Below are positions 7,548 through 17,871 of a stretch of 64,000 nucleotides of DNA, piece by piece. Position 1 is the stretch's first letter; every line of letters starts with the position of its first letter. Under the pieces are notes generated by a model that had not been told where the DNA came from, ran no database searches, and was given only the letters and a program-made list of their open reading frames with translations. The position numbers and the translations under genes are program-made. Origin of the DNA: Bacteroidales bacterium (GTDB taxonomy: Bacteria; Bacteroidota; Bacteroidia; Bacteroidales; VadinHA17); contig JADKBK010000014.1 in the NCBI GenBank assembly GCA_016715075.1, forward strand, positions 62,001-126,000, given 5' to 3'.

Positions 7548-10500
7548 ATGGGAAAAGGCACTTTAACAATATACAGCGCATCGGCAGGGTCGGGTAAGAC
7601 TTATACCCTGACTGAGATTTATCTCATGAGTCTTTTCAGATCAAGATACAACTACCGTAAAATCCTTGCAGTGACATTTACCAATAAAGCCACTGCAGAG
7701 ATGAAATCAAGGATTCTTGATAACCTGCATAAACTCGCTTCAGGTCAGAGTTCTGATTACCTGGCCATACTGATGAGCAGCACCGCAAAGTCCGAAGAAT
7801 GGATCAGGAGTGAGTCCGCAGAGATATTAAATACTATACTGCACGACTTCTCCAGATTCTCGGTCTCAACGATCGATAGTTTTTTTCAGAAGATCCTCCG
7901 TGCATTTACAAGGGAAGCAGGCTTGCATTCAGGCTTTAATGTTGAACTCGATCACAGTAATACACTTTCATCAGCAGTTGATGAAATGCTTGGTTCAGCA
8001 GTTGCCGGCACTCAGCTTAACAAGTGGCTGACAAACTATGCCATGACAAATATTGAGGAGGATAAGAGCTGGAATCTGAAAGATGGTATCATTAAGCTTT
8101 CAGAAGAGCTCTTTAAGGAGAAGTTTAAAATTTTGTCTGCTGGAGAACGGTCAAATCTTGAAAATAAGGAGTTCCTCCTTGGATATATTGAGAAGATAAG
8201 ATCATTGTCTGCAGCTTTCGAAAAGAAGCTTGCTGACCTTGGGAAAAAGGCCTCCGGGATATACTCAGAGCATGGCTTGTCAGATGATATGTTCTTCCAG
8301 AAAGGAAAGGGTGTCCCGGGATATATAAAAAGTCTGGCTTCCGGAATCATCAGAGAACCTAATAGTTATATCCGTGAAATCGAGAAATCATCTCCGAAGT
8401 GGTCTACCGGCTCACCCGCCCCTCAGCTTCAGATTGCAATCAGAAACGGACTTGAATCAGTTCTGCTGGAAGCATTGCAGTATTATGACGGTAACATAAT
8501 GGATTATACCACTGCAAATGCAGTTCTTTCAAATATCTATGCACTTGGGATCCTTTCGGATATTTTGTATAATATACATGTTATTACAGCCAGCGAAAAC
8601 AGTTTCCTATTATCAGATGCAGGAGAGGTTCTCAGCCTTATTACCGGACAGGATCAGTCTCCTTTCATTTATGAGAAAGTGGGCAACAGGTTTGAAAATT
8701 TCATGATAGATGAGTTTCAGGATACTTCAATAATACAATGGAATAACCTCAGACCGCTTATTGAAAACAGCATGGCAGAAGGTTTCGATAACCTTGTTGT
8801 TGGTGATGTGAAGCAATCCATATACAGGTGGAGGAACAGCGACTGGAAGATTCTGAGTGCTCTTAATGGAATGGTTGATAATGACAGATTTATAAGTAAA
8901 CCACTAACAAAAAACTGGAGAAGTCTTTTCAAATATAATAAGATTCAATAATTCACTTTTCACAATAATTCCGGCCCGGGTGGATGAGTTATTCGCCGGA
9001 GAATCCGGCCAGATAAGTTTCAGAAATATATATTCGGAGGCAATTCAGAGTGAACCGGGGAAGAAGGAGGGAGGATATGTCAGAATTGAATTCATAGAAA
9101 ATGAAAAGGAACTGAAATGGCAGGATAAGGTTCTCGAAAAGATTCCGGGTGTAATTGAATCACTTCAGCTGAAGGGATATAATGCATCCGATATCGGGAT
9201 AATTGTCAGGGATGGCAGGGAGGGAGCACTGGTGCTGCAGACAATTATAGATTACACACACAACTGTCCTGATGAGAACAAGCTTAAATTCAACTATAAC
9301 ATAGTTTCAAGTGATTCCTTACTGTTGCCAAACTCTCCGGCAATCAGCTTTATAATTGCTGTTCTCTCTGCGGTAAATGATCCTGATGACATGATTAGCA
9401 GAGCGCTGATGCTCAGGTTTTTTCTTTTGGCAGAAGATACGCCGGAAGCTGAAACCGTCTCCCTGGCAGGAGAGAAGCTCAAAGAGACTTCCGGCAACTA
9501 CTTCCCTGATGGGTATGAAATATTTCTTGACAGGTTAAAACAGTTGCCTCTTTTTGAAGCAACAGAAAGCATAATAGGGTTTTTCGGACTCGGAAAATCG
9601 CCCTCTAATGTTGCTTATCTGAATACTTTTCAGGATTATGTTGTAAGTTTTACAGGCAGCAGGAGCGGAGACCGTCAGGCATTTCTGGATTGGTGGGAAA
9701 CAACAGGCTCGGGAAAATCAGTTGTTTTACCTGGAAATCAGGATGCAATGAGGATACTGACAATTCATAAGTCAAAGGGGCTTGAATTCAGGGTGGTAAT
9801 TCTTCCTTTTATTTCATGGAATTTAGATCATATGGGGTCAAAGCAGCCATTTTTATGGGTAAAACCGGCTAAATCTCCATTCAGTGATATAGGTGTTGTT
9901 CCTGTTAAATATAGTTCAGAGCTGACAAAAACATGGTTCGCAGATAGTTATGCAGAAGAAAAGCATTCAGTATTTGTAGATAATATTAATCTTCTCTATG
10001 TTGCCCTGACCAGGGCGAAGGAGGTCATCTATGGCTTTTCGGTCGACAACCCTAAAACTGAAAATACAATTGCAGGAGTTCTGAAGAGTGCAATGTTAAC
10101 AGCAAATCAGGAAGCTGGTACTGCAGGCATTGAGTTAAGCAGCTATTATAATATCGAGAAGAACCTGTTCGAGTTTGGTGAAATACCTCAGAAACAAAAG
10201 GAACTTCCCATGGAAAAAGATTCCTTCTCCGGCAAATATAATGTCAGCCAGGCAATGGAATCTCTCAGGCTAAAACTACACGGAGAGAATTACTTTTCAT
10301 CAGGTGATCAGGAGATAAGGGAAAGAATTAATTATGGCAAGCTGATGCATGAGATCTTTGAAGGGATAAAAACAGCTGCAGATATTGGGAGTTCTGTAAG
10401 GAAACTTGTACTTGAAGGAAAGGTGACCGAGGCGGAATCTGCTGAACTCGCGAAAAGGGTTCATAATCTCATTGAGTTGCCACAGGTTGCCGATTGGTTC

Positions 10501-10743
10501 TCACCTGGCAATGAGATCCTGACTGAAGCCGGTATATTGCTGACATCAGGTAACACTAAGCGTCCTGACAGAGTGATATTTAAAGATGGAAAGACAATGA
10601 TCATTGATTTCAAGTTCGGGGATGAATCTCCTCATTATGCTGAACAGGTTAATCTGTATCGTCATCTGATGGCAGAGATGGGTTATACAAATATAGAGAC
10701 ATTCATCTGGTATGTTGATAAGAATAAAATAGTACCTGCATAG
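7548..10743 (+). CDS. addA: AddA/RecB-type UvrD helicase-nuclease, frameshifted
   Basis: This is a superfamily 1A helicase fused to a PD-(D/E)XK nuclease for double-strand break end resection. Walker A is SASAGSGKT (residues 10-18). The DEFQD Walker B lies near 8710-8725, and QSIYRWR follows it. The nuclease residues near the C-terminus read RPDRVIF, MIIDFKFG and QVNLYRHL. The frame changes at 8925-8930: the conserved helicase motif NWRS-x-x-NIIRFNN is restored by removing one T from the T4 run at 8926-8929, otherwise a TAA follows at about 8949. The two parts together give about 1064 aa, a normal size. The partner AddB lies 7 kb downstream beyond an accessory island. The stop TAG abuts the ATG of the radical SAM gene. 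Confidence 0.88.
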
Positions 10744-11712
10744 ATGTCAGTAAGTAAGAAAGAGGAGAGAATATTTTCATGGGGCCATGGGCGCAGGTTC
10801 AATGCCTATTCGAATTATTTCAGAACAATTTATGGCAGCAGGGTACAGAAGGTTTCTATTGATGCAGGTTTCACATGCCCCAACCGCGATGGGACAAAAG
10901 GTACAGGTGGCTGTACATATTGTAATAATGATGCTTTTAATCCATCTTATTGCCAGCCTGAGAAATCTGTTTCACTTCAGATTGAGGAGGGTATAACATT
11001 TCATAAGTGGAGATACAACGAGGCAAGTTCATATCTTGCTTACTTTCAGGCTTATTCCAATACTTATGCACCCCTTGAGACTCTCGGTAAACTTTATGAG
11101 GAGGCCCTAGGTTATCCTGGCGTTATTGGTATTATCATTGGTACAAGACCTGATTGCATTGATGATGAGAAACTTAATTATCTGAAAGAGCTTTCCCGTA
11201 AATACTATATAGCAGTCGAATATGGGATCGAGTCGTGCTACAATAAGACACTGAAAAGGATAAACAGAGGGCATACGTTTGAGGATGCAGTTGAGGCGGT
11301 AGAAAAGACCGCCGCTCTGGGCATTAACACAGGAGCTCATTTTATTTTTGGATTGCCGGGAGAAACAAGAGAGGAGATGTTTGACCAGGTTAAACTGATT
11401 TCGGGATTGCCTCTTACAACTGTCAAGTTCCATCAGCTTCAGATAATCAGGGGTACAAGGATGGAAATGGATTTTGCTGAGCACCCGGGTGATTTTGATC
11501 TTTTTACATGGGAGGAATATCTCAGTTTCTTTATTAGTTTCCTTGAGAGGCTTAATCCTGCTCTAGTGGTGGAGCGTTTTACAGGTGAGGCTCCGCCGAG
11601 GTTTCTTACCGGTACCGGCTGGGGCAAAAAACGTGCAGATCAGATTGTAAACCTTATTGAAAAACGTTTAGAAGAACTTGATACCTGGCAGGGACGTCTC
11701 TATGAGCCCTGA
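10744..11712 (+). CDS. TIGR01212 family radical SAM protein (YhcC-like)
   Basis: This Elp3-like radical SAM protein has the cluster cysteines C45, C57 and C60 in TCPNRDGTKGTGGCTYC, the CX11CX2C spacing of this family. The 322-aa length fits. The biochemical role of the family is not settled. It begins directly after the AddA stop and should be co-transcribed. Its own stop codon TGA (11710-11712) is formed by the first two units of the GAGCCCT array, so the final Glu-Pro residues and the stop are repeat-derived. Confidence 0.88.
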   Translation: MSVSKKEERIFSWGHGRRFNAYSNYFRTIYGSRVQKVSIDAGFTCPNRDGTKGTGGCTYCNNDAFNPSYCQPEKSVSLQIEEGITFHKWRYNEASSYLAYFQAYSNTYAPLETLGKLYEEALGYPGVIGIIIGTRPDCIDDEKLNYLKELSRKYYIAVEYGIESCYNKTLKRINRGHTFEDAVEAVEKTAALGINTGAHFIFGLPGETREEMFDQVKLISGLPLTTVKFHQLQIIRGTRMEMDFAEHPGDFDLFTWEEYLSFFISFLERLNPALVVERFTGEAPPRFLTGTGWGKKRADQIVNLIEKRLEELDTWQGRLYEP

Positions 11713-11752
11713 GCCCTGAGCCCTGCGCCCTGAGCCCTGAGCCCTGAGCCCT
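11704..11752. repeat. Heptamer array (GAGCCCT), 7 copies
   Basis: Seven 7-bp units, one of them GCGCCCT, begin inside the radical SAM gene and end 3 bp before the stop of the convergent gene. The array marks the left edge of the accessory island. Confidence 0.92.
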
Positions 11753-11755
11753 GAG

Positions 11756-12931
11756 CTATCCCCTGTACTTACCATATGCCATCAGGGTATCCCACATTGC
11801 CCAGAAATTCTCAGGCGGGACATCTTCCTGAATATTATGTACCGGTGTGAAAACAAATCCTCCTCCTGGGGCCATTATATCAAGAATCCTTTTTACCTCG
11901 TCACTGACTTTTGCCGGAGTGCCGCTTTTAAGAGTTGATTGTGTATTTACTCCTCCTCCCCAGAAGACGAGATCCTTTCCAAAATCTTTTTTCAGACCTT
12001 CCAGCTCCATATTCGCTGCAGTGAACTGTACGGGGTTGTAGATATCAAGGCCGGCTTCAATCAGATCAGGTAACAATACTCTTACAGAGCCGCAGGTATG
12101 CATAAAGATTTTGATGTGAGGCAGTCTTTTCCTGATATGACTCCACAGGTAACCGAATCTCGGTATTACAGCTTTTTTCAGGTATGCCGGTTCAAGTAAT
12201 GTGGAGGTCTGAGTTCCGAGATCATCACATTCCGATATAACATTGACCTTATCCTGATAGTTATTTTCATAAAGCCAGTCGATTACAAGATCCCAGTATT
12301 CTTTTTTATATTCAATTATGAGATCAAAAAGTTTTTCCACACCGGAAGGGTCAGTCATTGTATCCAGGTACCAGTTCTCATATCCTCTGATCCTTAAGGA
12401 TGTCTCTGTAAGACCCGCACAGTTTCTGTCTGCAATGACACCATAATCCTGAATATTCAGGATCTGTTCCGAGAGATCGCTTCGGATAATATCTGAGTGC
12501 CCGGAGATATCGGGGAACCTGTAGTTCTTAAGTCCATCTTCAATTGTCTCAAATTTCTCCATAGGGTAGGAATACTGGTTGAAGTAGAAATCCTTCTTAT
12601 CGTCCATTTTCCAGGTGCATCCCCATATGTCAGTAAGTTCATGTATCCCATTGCGGTATCTAACAATTTTTTCATAGTCGGGAATTCTCCGGGCCCCGAT
12701 TCTTCTGGTATCTGTATTTAGCAGTTTTAAGGTTTCCGGGGCAGGAGTAACGATCTGCTGTATCGGATCAATCTCTCTGGTTTCATAATTGGTTGGCATT
12801 CCGCGATGTTCCATTGCTTTCAGGAATGCTTTTTTGCTGATTCCTGTCACTGTGGTGCCTGCCAGATCATATGGCACCCTGTCGGGTTCGTGGTGGTTTA
12901 TAGCAATATCCAGCCTTTGGGAGCTTGTCAT
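11756..12931 (-). CDS. Uroporphyrinogen decarboxylase-family protein, methyltransferase-like
   Basis: The 391-aa protein has the UROD/MtaA fold and begins MTSSQRLDIAINHHEPDRVP, typical of the group. It carries FMHTCGSVR with H278 and C280. An H-x-C-G site is the zinc-binding pair of corrinoid-dependent methyltransferases such as MtaA and is not needed for porphyrin decarboxylation. It sits in an operon with an MFS transporter and an exported Gfo/Idh oxidoreductase and not with heme genes, so a catabolic or methyl-transfer role is more likely than heme synthesis. No corrinoid protein gene is nearby, and no obvious third zinc ligand (Cys) is seen in the C-terminal part. Confidence 0.8.
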   Translation of the reverse strand: MTSSQRLDIAINHHEPDRVPYDLAGTTVTGISKKAFLKAMEHRGMPTNYETREIDPIQQIVTPAPETLKLLNTDTRRIGARRIPDYEKIVRYRNGIHELTDIWGCTWKMDDKKDFYFNQYSYPMEKFETIEDGLKNYRFPDISGHSDIIRSDLSEQILNIQDYGVIADRNCAGLTETSLRIRGYENWYLDTMTDPSGVEKLFDLIIEYKKEYWDLVIDWLYENNYQDKVNVISECDDLGTQTSTLLEPAYLKKAVIPRFGYLWSHIRKRLPHIKIFMHTCGSVRVLLPDLIEAGLDIYNPVQFTAANMELEGLKKDFGKDLVFWGGGVNTQSTLKSGTPAKVSDEVKRILDIMAPGGGFVFTPVHNIQEDVPPENFWAMWDTLMAYGKYRG

Positions 12932-12932
12932 A

Positions 12933-14207
12933 TCAGTCTAAAGATATAGGTTCTATTTTTGGGATCAGAAGATGTATTATAGCCAGGGCTATCAGATAGC
13001 CCATGGAAGCAATAAGAAAGGGCAGGTAATAGCCTTCAGTGCCCATGTGCTGCAATGATCTGCCTACGAGCTGGGCAATCAAAGCACCTCCCACGGCTCC
13101 TGCAAAGCCTCCTATACCCGTCACTGAAGCTGTTGCCTTACCGGGGAAAATGTCTGATACCAGGCTGAAGATATTAGCAGACCATCCACAATGGCCTCCC
13201 GCTGCAACCGCAATGAGTGCAACTGCAATCCACATATTCTCAAGATGCGGGACCAACATTACAGGAAGGGCAAAAACGGCACAGACCAGGAATCCTGTTT
13301 TTCGTCCTCGGTTAAGTGACCATCCATTTTTAAGGAAAGCCGATGAAAGCCAGCCTATAAATATTCCGCCTATCCATGAAAACAGGTAAATAGAAAAGAA
13401 AGGCAATCCTATCTCCTGCAGGTTAAGCCCGAATCTGGAATTCAGAAATTTTGCCCCCCAGAAGAGATAAAACCACCATATGGGATCTGCGATGAATTTG
13501 CCGACACATATGCCCCAGACCTCTCTTTTGCGGAGCAGTACAGACCAGCTGACTCTGCCAGTGGTCTGATCGTGACTATCACTGTTAATATAATTCAGCT
13601 CATCTTTACTCACCAGTTTATGATCTTCAGGTTTCCGGTAGAAAAAAAACCAGCTGATTATCCAGATAAAACTTATTGGTAATGTCCACACAAAGGCAGC
13701 TCTCCAGTCATTTCCAAAAGCGGATACCACAACCGGAATAACGAGAGGGGAAGTCAATGTTCCGACATTCGATCCACCATTAAACAGACTGACAGCCAGA
13801 GCTCTTTCTTTCTTTGGAAACCATTCTGCCAGCACTTTATTAGCTGCAGGAAAATTTCCCGATTGACCTATCGATAATCCTGTTCTTGAAGCGGCAAATC
13901 CTACCCATGTTCTGGCAAAAACTGTAGATGCCTGGGCGACAGCCCACAAGGTAACTGAAAGTGCATAGCCTGCCCTTGTGCCTATCCTGTCAATGAATGA
14001 GCCCATGATGAGAAAGCAAATCGCATATCCGACCATGAAGGCGGTGTTTATGTTGCCGTATTGCTGCTCATTCCACCCGATCTCTTTCTGAAGAAACGGA
14101 GCCATAATACCCAGGGCAGAACGGTCGAGGTATAGGAGAACGGTGGCAAAAAACAGGAAAGCCAGTACGATCCACCTAATATTTGAGTGTAACGCAATTT
14201 TTTGCAT
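12933..14207 (-). CDS. MFS transporter (anion:cation symporter-like)
   Basis: This is a 12-helix major facilitator of 424 aa, resembling hexuronate/galactonate-type ACS transporters. It shows the loop 2-3 motif GSFIDRIGTRAGY, an extended central loop near residue 205, and hydrophobic stretches throughout. Only one base separates it from the UROD-like gene, and its ATG directly follows the stop of the oxidoreductase gene, so the three form a tight operon. A sugar acid or related organic anion is the likely substrate class (inference). Confidence 0.85.
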   Translation of the reverse strand: MQKIALHSNIRWIVLAFLFFATVLLYLDRSALGIMAPFLQKEIGWNEQQYGNINTAFMVGYAICFLIMGSFIDRIGTRAGYALSVTLWAVAQASTVFARTWVGFAASRTGLSIGQSGNFPAANKVLAEWFPKKERALAVSLFNGGSNVGTLTSPLVIPVVVSAFGNDWRAAFVWTLPISFIWIISWFFFYRKPEDHKLVSKDELNYINSDSHDQTTGRVSWSVLLRKREVWGICVGKFIADPIWWFYLFWGAKFLNSRFGLNLQEIGLPFFSIYLFSWIGGIFIGWLSSAFLKNGWSLNRGRKTGFLVCAVFALPVMLVPHLENMWIAVALIAVAAGGHCGWSANIFSLVSDIFPGKATASVTGIGGFAGAVGGALIAQLVGRSLQHMGTEGYYLPFLIASMGYLIALAIIHLLIPKIEPISLD

Positions 14208-15566
14208 TTATATCTTTTCAGGTATTACAAATGGCTCCCGGTATTGCCTGGTCAGCATGGCATCAGCATCAGGTGCATTTATAAACTTCATTTTATCAGG
14301 ATCGAACTCCAGTGTTCTCCCCAGCCTGTATGATATATTCCCTAGATGAACCAGTGCGCATGAATAGAATCCATCGCGAATATCACCCTTTGCAAGCTTC
14401 TGGTCATTAGCCCTAATAGCCTCAATAAAATTAAGGTAATGGTCACCTAGACCTCCACCTTTATCTCCGTCAGCTCTTTCCTTGCCAAAATATGTTTGCC
14501 ACTCATTCACATTTTTCGTCATGTATCCTTTTGAACCGTAAAACAGGTTTCCAACCGTATTTTCAGCACTCACCATATAGGTATTATTTATCTCCGGATT
14601 ATCACTTCTGATGCCTTCACGGTTAGTGATCCAGTGACGTACCTCGAACTGAAGAATTTTCTTTTTATCTCCGCCACCTGAAAGATTGGGGAATTCAAAT
14701 ACAGTAATCAGATCATTTGGAGTCTGCTGGTCATCATCGAACATAAAATGACCGCCTGTTGCTGAAATCTTAGTGGGTAATGTAACGTTTAGGCCCCATC
14801 TGGCGATATCCATCTCATGAACACCCTGGTTTCCCATATCACCGTTTCCAAAGTCCCAGTTCCAGTGCCAGTTGTAGTGGAACCTGTTTTTTGAGAATGG
14901 ACGTTTCGGAGCCGGTCCGAGCCATAAGTCATAATCAACTCCCGGAGGTACCGCTTCATCAGGCGTTTTCCCAATTGTGTCTCTCCATTTATAGCAGAGA
15001 CCTTTGGCCATATATACTTCACCCAGTTTTCCGCTGTGAAGATAGTCAGCCATACTCTGAGCACAGGGATTGCTCCTTTGTTCAGCTCCATCCTGGACTA
15101 TCACCGTATATTTTTCAGCAGCCTCGACAAGTTTCCTGCCTTCAAAAAAATTATGACAGCAAGGCTTTTCAACCGATACATGCTTGCCAGCCTGTATTGC
15201 CCAAATTGATGCCAGTGCATGCCAGTGATTAGGAGTAACAACCGAAACTGCATCAACATCCTTATCCTCGAATAGCTTTCTTAAATCACTGTATAGTTTG
15301 GGTTTGGGAAGATCTTTTTCAGTGAAATGCTTCCTGATCCTGTCAGGAAAAAGATTGGCATCAACATCACATAAAGCAATTACCCTGGCATTCTCTGAAG
15401 CTGAATACCCGGCTATATGATTTTCTCCCTGTCCCCTGATTCCAATAACACCAATATTTACACGGTCGTTGGCTCCTTTCCATCCGGTACCTGTTATAAT
15501 GGTCGGAGACAATCCAATACCTGCTGTACCTGCAGCAGTCAGTCTGGTGAATTCGCGTCGGTTCAT
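14208..15566 (-). CDS. Gfo/Idh/MocA family oxidoreductase with Tat signal
   Basis: This is an NAD(P)-dependent oxidoreductase of 452 aa. The N-terminus MNRREFTRLTAAG is a twin-arginine signal, so the folded, cofactor-loaded enzyme would be exported. The Rossmann motif GVIGIRGQG lies near residues 39-47, and the family EKP motif (SVEKPC) and HWH segment follow. Exported Gfo/Idh proteins in Bacteroidota often act on glycosides or sugar derivatives. The substrate here is unknown. It is the first gene of the three-gene minus-strand operon. Confidence 0.87.
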   Translation of the reverse strand: MNRREFTRLTAAGTAGIGLSPTIITGTGWKGANDRVNIGVIGIRGQGENHIAGYSASENARVIALCDVDANLFPDRIRKHFTEKDLPKPKLYSDLRKLFEDKDVDAVSVVTPNHWHALASIWAIQAGKHVSVEKPCCHNFFEGRKLVEAAEKYTVIVQDGAEQRSNPCAQSMADYLHSGKLGEVYMAKGLCYKWRDTIGKTPDEAVPPGVDYDLWLGPAPKRPFSKNRFHYNWHWNWDFGNGDMGNQGVHEMDIARWGLNVTLPTKISATGGHFMFDDDQQTPNDLITVFEFPNLSGGGDKKKILQFEVRHWITNREGIRSDNPEINNTYMVSAENTVGNLFYGSKGYMTKNVNEWQTYFGKERADGDKGGGLGDHYLNFIEAIRANDQKLAKGDIRDGFYSCALVHLGNISYRLGRTLEFDPDKMKFINAPDADAMLTRQYREPFVIPEKI

Positions 15567-15644
15567 AAGCTGTATTTTTAAAATCAGTTTTGAATTATCC
15601 TGAAGAGTCTGTTAAAAGATTCTAATTTAAAGAATAAAATCAAT

Positions 15645-15953
15645 ATGTCAGGCGCATACAAAATTTTAATATATTTCTTCCCTGATTATAATAATACCAA
15701 AGAATTTCGTCCGGATCTCATTTTGGCATCGCGTAATTATGTTACTATAGCTCCTGTTGTAAGTCAGCATGAGATATATGAAAAGGACCGGATGCTAATG
15801 GGGGAACGGGAGGCAATGAACGGGATTCAGATCATTTACAGCGATTTCAGAATGCCTGACAACGTTTCTCTGGATGTCCATGAGGGAGCTCACGAAATTG
15901 ATCTTCAATCCCTTTTAAGCTTTTTTGAAAAGTACCTCGGTGTAAAAAGTTAG
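15645..15953 (+). CDS. Small protein, possible alpha/beta-hydrolase C-terminal remnant
   Basis: The 102-aa product is not firmly recognised. Its last 30 residues (VSLDVHEGAHEIDLQSLLSF) resemble the segment around the catalytic histidine of dienelactone-hydrolase-like enzymes, followed by a closing helix FFEKYLG. The N-terminal nucleophile part is missing, so it could be a decayed gene fragment left in the accessory island. The ATG at 15645 diverges from the oxidoreductase gene and converges on the lipoprotein gene. Confidence 0.4.
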   Translation: MSGAYKILIYFFPDYNNTKEFRPDLILASRNYVTIAPVVSQHEIYEKDRMLMGEREAMNGIQIIYSDFRMPDNVSLDVHEGAHEIDLQSLLSFFEKYLGVKS

Positions 15954-15967
15954 TTGCGGCATTCTGA

Positions 15968-17599
15968 TCACAGACCAGAAGAAGTCTTTATAATCAGCTT
16001 TATGCCAATTCCTTTTCTGACCTTTAGCGGATAGCCATTCAGTAAGTCTTTTCCATTGATTAGCTGAGCTTTCCCCCCGTTTTCTCTGATTGAATAGCTA
16101 TTATTCTTATCCAGAGTAAAATATTCCGGGAACTGATTTATACGCGGCCAGTCTTCAGGAAGATGCATGTATTCGGAATGCCTTTTTTTATCAAACATCA
16201 ATCGTCCATCCCAGTTTTCAGCGGCTGTTATTGAGATATAGAGGAGACTATCCTCCTGAACTGCACCTATCTCAATATCCTGGCGCCATGGACTCACATA
16301 AGTACCCTGGGTTTTCCACAGGCAGTACATGATTGTTGTCCGCGCGAAATTGCCATCCCCGTGCCATCCTTCAATTATTCCTGACGGCTGTTGTTTGTTC
16401 CACATAACCCTGATTTCGCTGTTTATCCATTGTGCCGCTGATGGGACCTCTTCCCTGGTATAAAGATTAAGAGCCCCTTCAATTGCATCTGCATAACCAT
16501 CCGAGCTGGGGCCTTCCCATGGGAAATTTCGGTATTTCTCATTAAGTGATGATAATGCTTTTATTACGGGTTCTCTGTATTTTTCAATGGTATCCAGCAG
16601 GTAAACTGTATAAAAACCGTTTAAAGTATATCCGAAATTATCAGCAATGCCTCCGTTCACCGGAATACCCTTCACAGGGTCCACAGTATTGTAAAATAAT
16701 CCATCCTCATTCCTCCCGATCTCAAGTATACGGTCAAGCATCTCGTAAACAGTTGCTTTATATAATTCCTTTTTTGCCGGATATACGCAGGAGACTGCTG
16801 CATATAGCTCACAGAGCCCGGAAACTATTTCACATCCGTGATCCCTGAGTCTCAATACTTTAAAGTTCCGTGTCGGGTGATTTTTTCCAAGCAGGTAATA
16901 ATCACCAATAATAATGGCCCGGTCAAGATATTTTTTATCTCCTGTTATCCAGTAAATTCTCGATAAGGACTGAAGCATATCTCCATTTACTTCCGGATCA
17001 TCCGAAATAATATTTCCGAATGGGGTTTTAACATATGCATATTTCCATGTGTCATCTATAATTGAAATCATTCGTTCGGACCATGGACTTGGTCCCAGCC
17101 ATTCCGTAAGAGGGATCAATCCATCCTTAAGGTATTCTGCTGATCCGAAAATTATATCGGTCAGGCTAATATTTCTGGCTAAAAATCCTTTTTTTGAAAA
17201 GGAATAGGTGTCTGGAAGAGTTCCGAGTCTTGATGTAAGCCGGGTTTCTGTTTCCAGCATTGCCCTCATCCTGCCGTTGAAAAGTTCAGTGTCAAGAAGT
17301 GCTGAGGTTAATACCATAAATGGATAATTATCTGCCGCACAGTCTTTCGCATTCCAGATGTCTTTGCTCTGCCTGTCATTAATATTGCGCGGGATCAGCC
17401 CTGTGGCAGAGTCCGCCAGCCGGAGCCAGCCATCTGTATAATTAATGCATCTGTTAAATCCTTCATTTGCCAGCTTCCCGTTAAGTTCTGCCCTGTCAAA
17501 TATCAACAGATCTCTTTCAGTTAATACTTTGTCGGATTGACCGCAGCCAGTTAATAACCAGATGAGGGTCAATTCAATGATGATGCATAACTTTTTCAT
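15968..17599 (-). CDS. Lipoprotein, putative (alpha/alpha)6-type glycoside hydrolase
   Basis: A lipobox, LLTGC with Cys19, follows a short hydrophobic signal, so the 543-aa protein should be membrane-anchored. The mature part is rich in Trp, Tyr and Asp and in repeated helix pairs such as SRIYWITGDKKYLDRAIIIG and GGIADNFGYTLNGFYTVYLL, as in six-hairpin glycosidases and unsaturated glucuronyl hydrolases. I did not identify catalytic residues with certainty. Its position beside a sugar-acid-type transporter and an exported oxidoreductase supports a role in glycan or glycoside use (inference). Confidence 0.55.
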   Translation of the reverse strand: MKKLCIIIELTLIWLLTGCGQSDKVLTERDLLIFDRAELNGKLANEGFNRCINYTDGWLRLADSATGLIPRNINDRQSKDIWNAKDCAADNYPFMVLTSALLDTELFNGRMRAMLETETRLTSRLGTLPDTYSFSKKGFLARNISLTDIIFGSAEYLKDGLIPLTEWLGPSPWSERMISIIDDTWKYAYVKTPFGNIISDDPEVNGDMLQSLSRIYWITGDKKYLDRAIIIGDYYLLGKNHPTRNFKVLRLRDHGCEIVSGLCELYAAVSCVYPAKKELYKATVYEMLDRILEIGRNEDGLFYNTVDPVKGIPVNGGIADNFGYTLNGFYTVYLLDTIEKYREPVIKALSSLNEKYRNFPWEGPSSDGYADAIEGALNLYTREEVPSAAQWINSEIRVMWNKQQPSGIIEGWHGDGNFARTTIMYCLWKTQGTYVSPWRQDIEIGAVQEDSLLYISITAAENWDGRLMFDKKRHSEYMHLPEDWPRINQFPEYFTLDKNNSYSIRENGGKAQLINGKDLLNGYPLKVRKGIGIKLIIKTSSGL

Positions 17600-17624
17600 T
17601 TTTCAACAAAATTTTGTCTTTGAA

Positions 17625-17632
17625 CAAATATA
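17625..17632 (-). promoter_or_regulatory. Candidate -7 element for the lipoprotein gene
   Basis: The minus strand reads TATATTTG, a full TAnnTTTG match, 26 bp upstream of the ATG at 17599. No convincing -33 element is present. Confidence 0.45.
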
Positions 17633-17704
17633 ATCACTTTATAAGCGGAAGGCTGATCCGGTTTAATTAAATTTGGTAAAACTTAGGATTAAAAATGGGA
17701 TAAA

Positions 17705-17851
<147 letters not shown>

Positions 17852-17871
17852 GAATATTGATGAATTAAATT

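Noticed and set aside
11756..12931. Heme-pathway uroporphyrinogen decarboxylase (hemE)
   Set aside because: The H-x-C-G zinc motif and operon partners fit the methyltransferase-like branch, and no heme genes are nearby.
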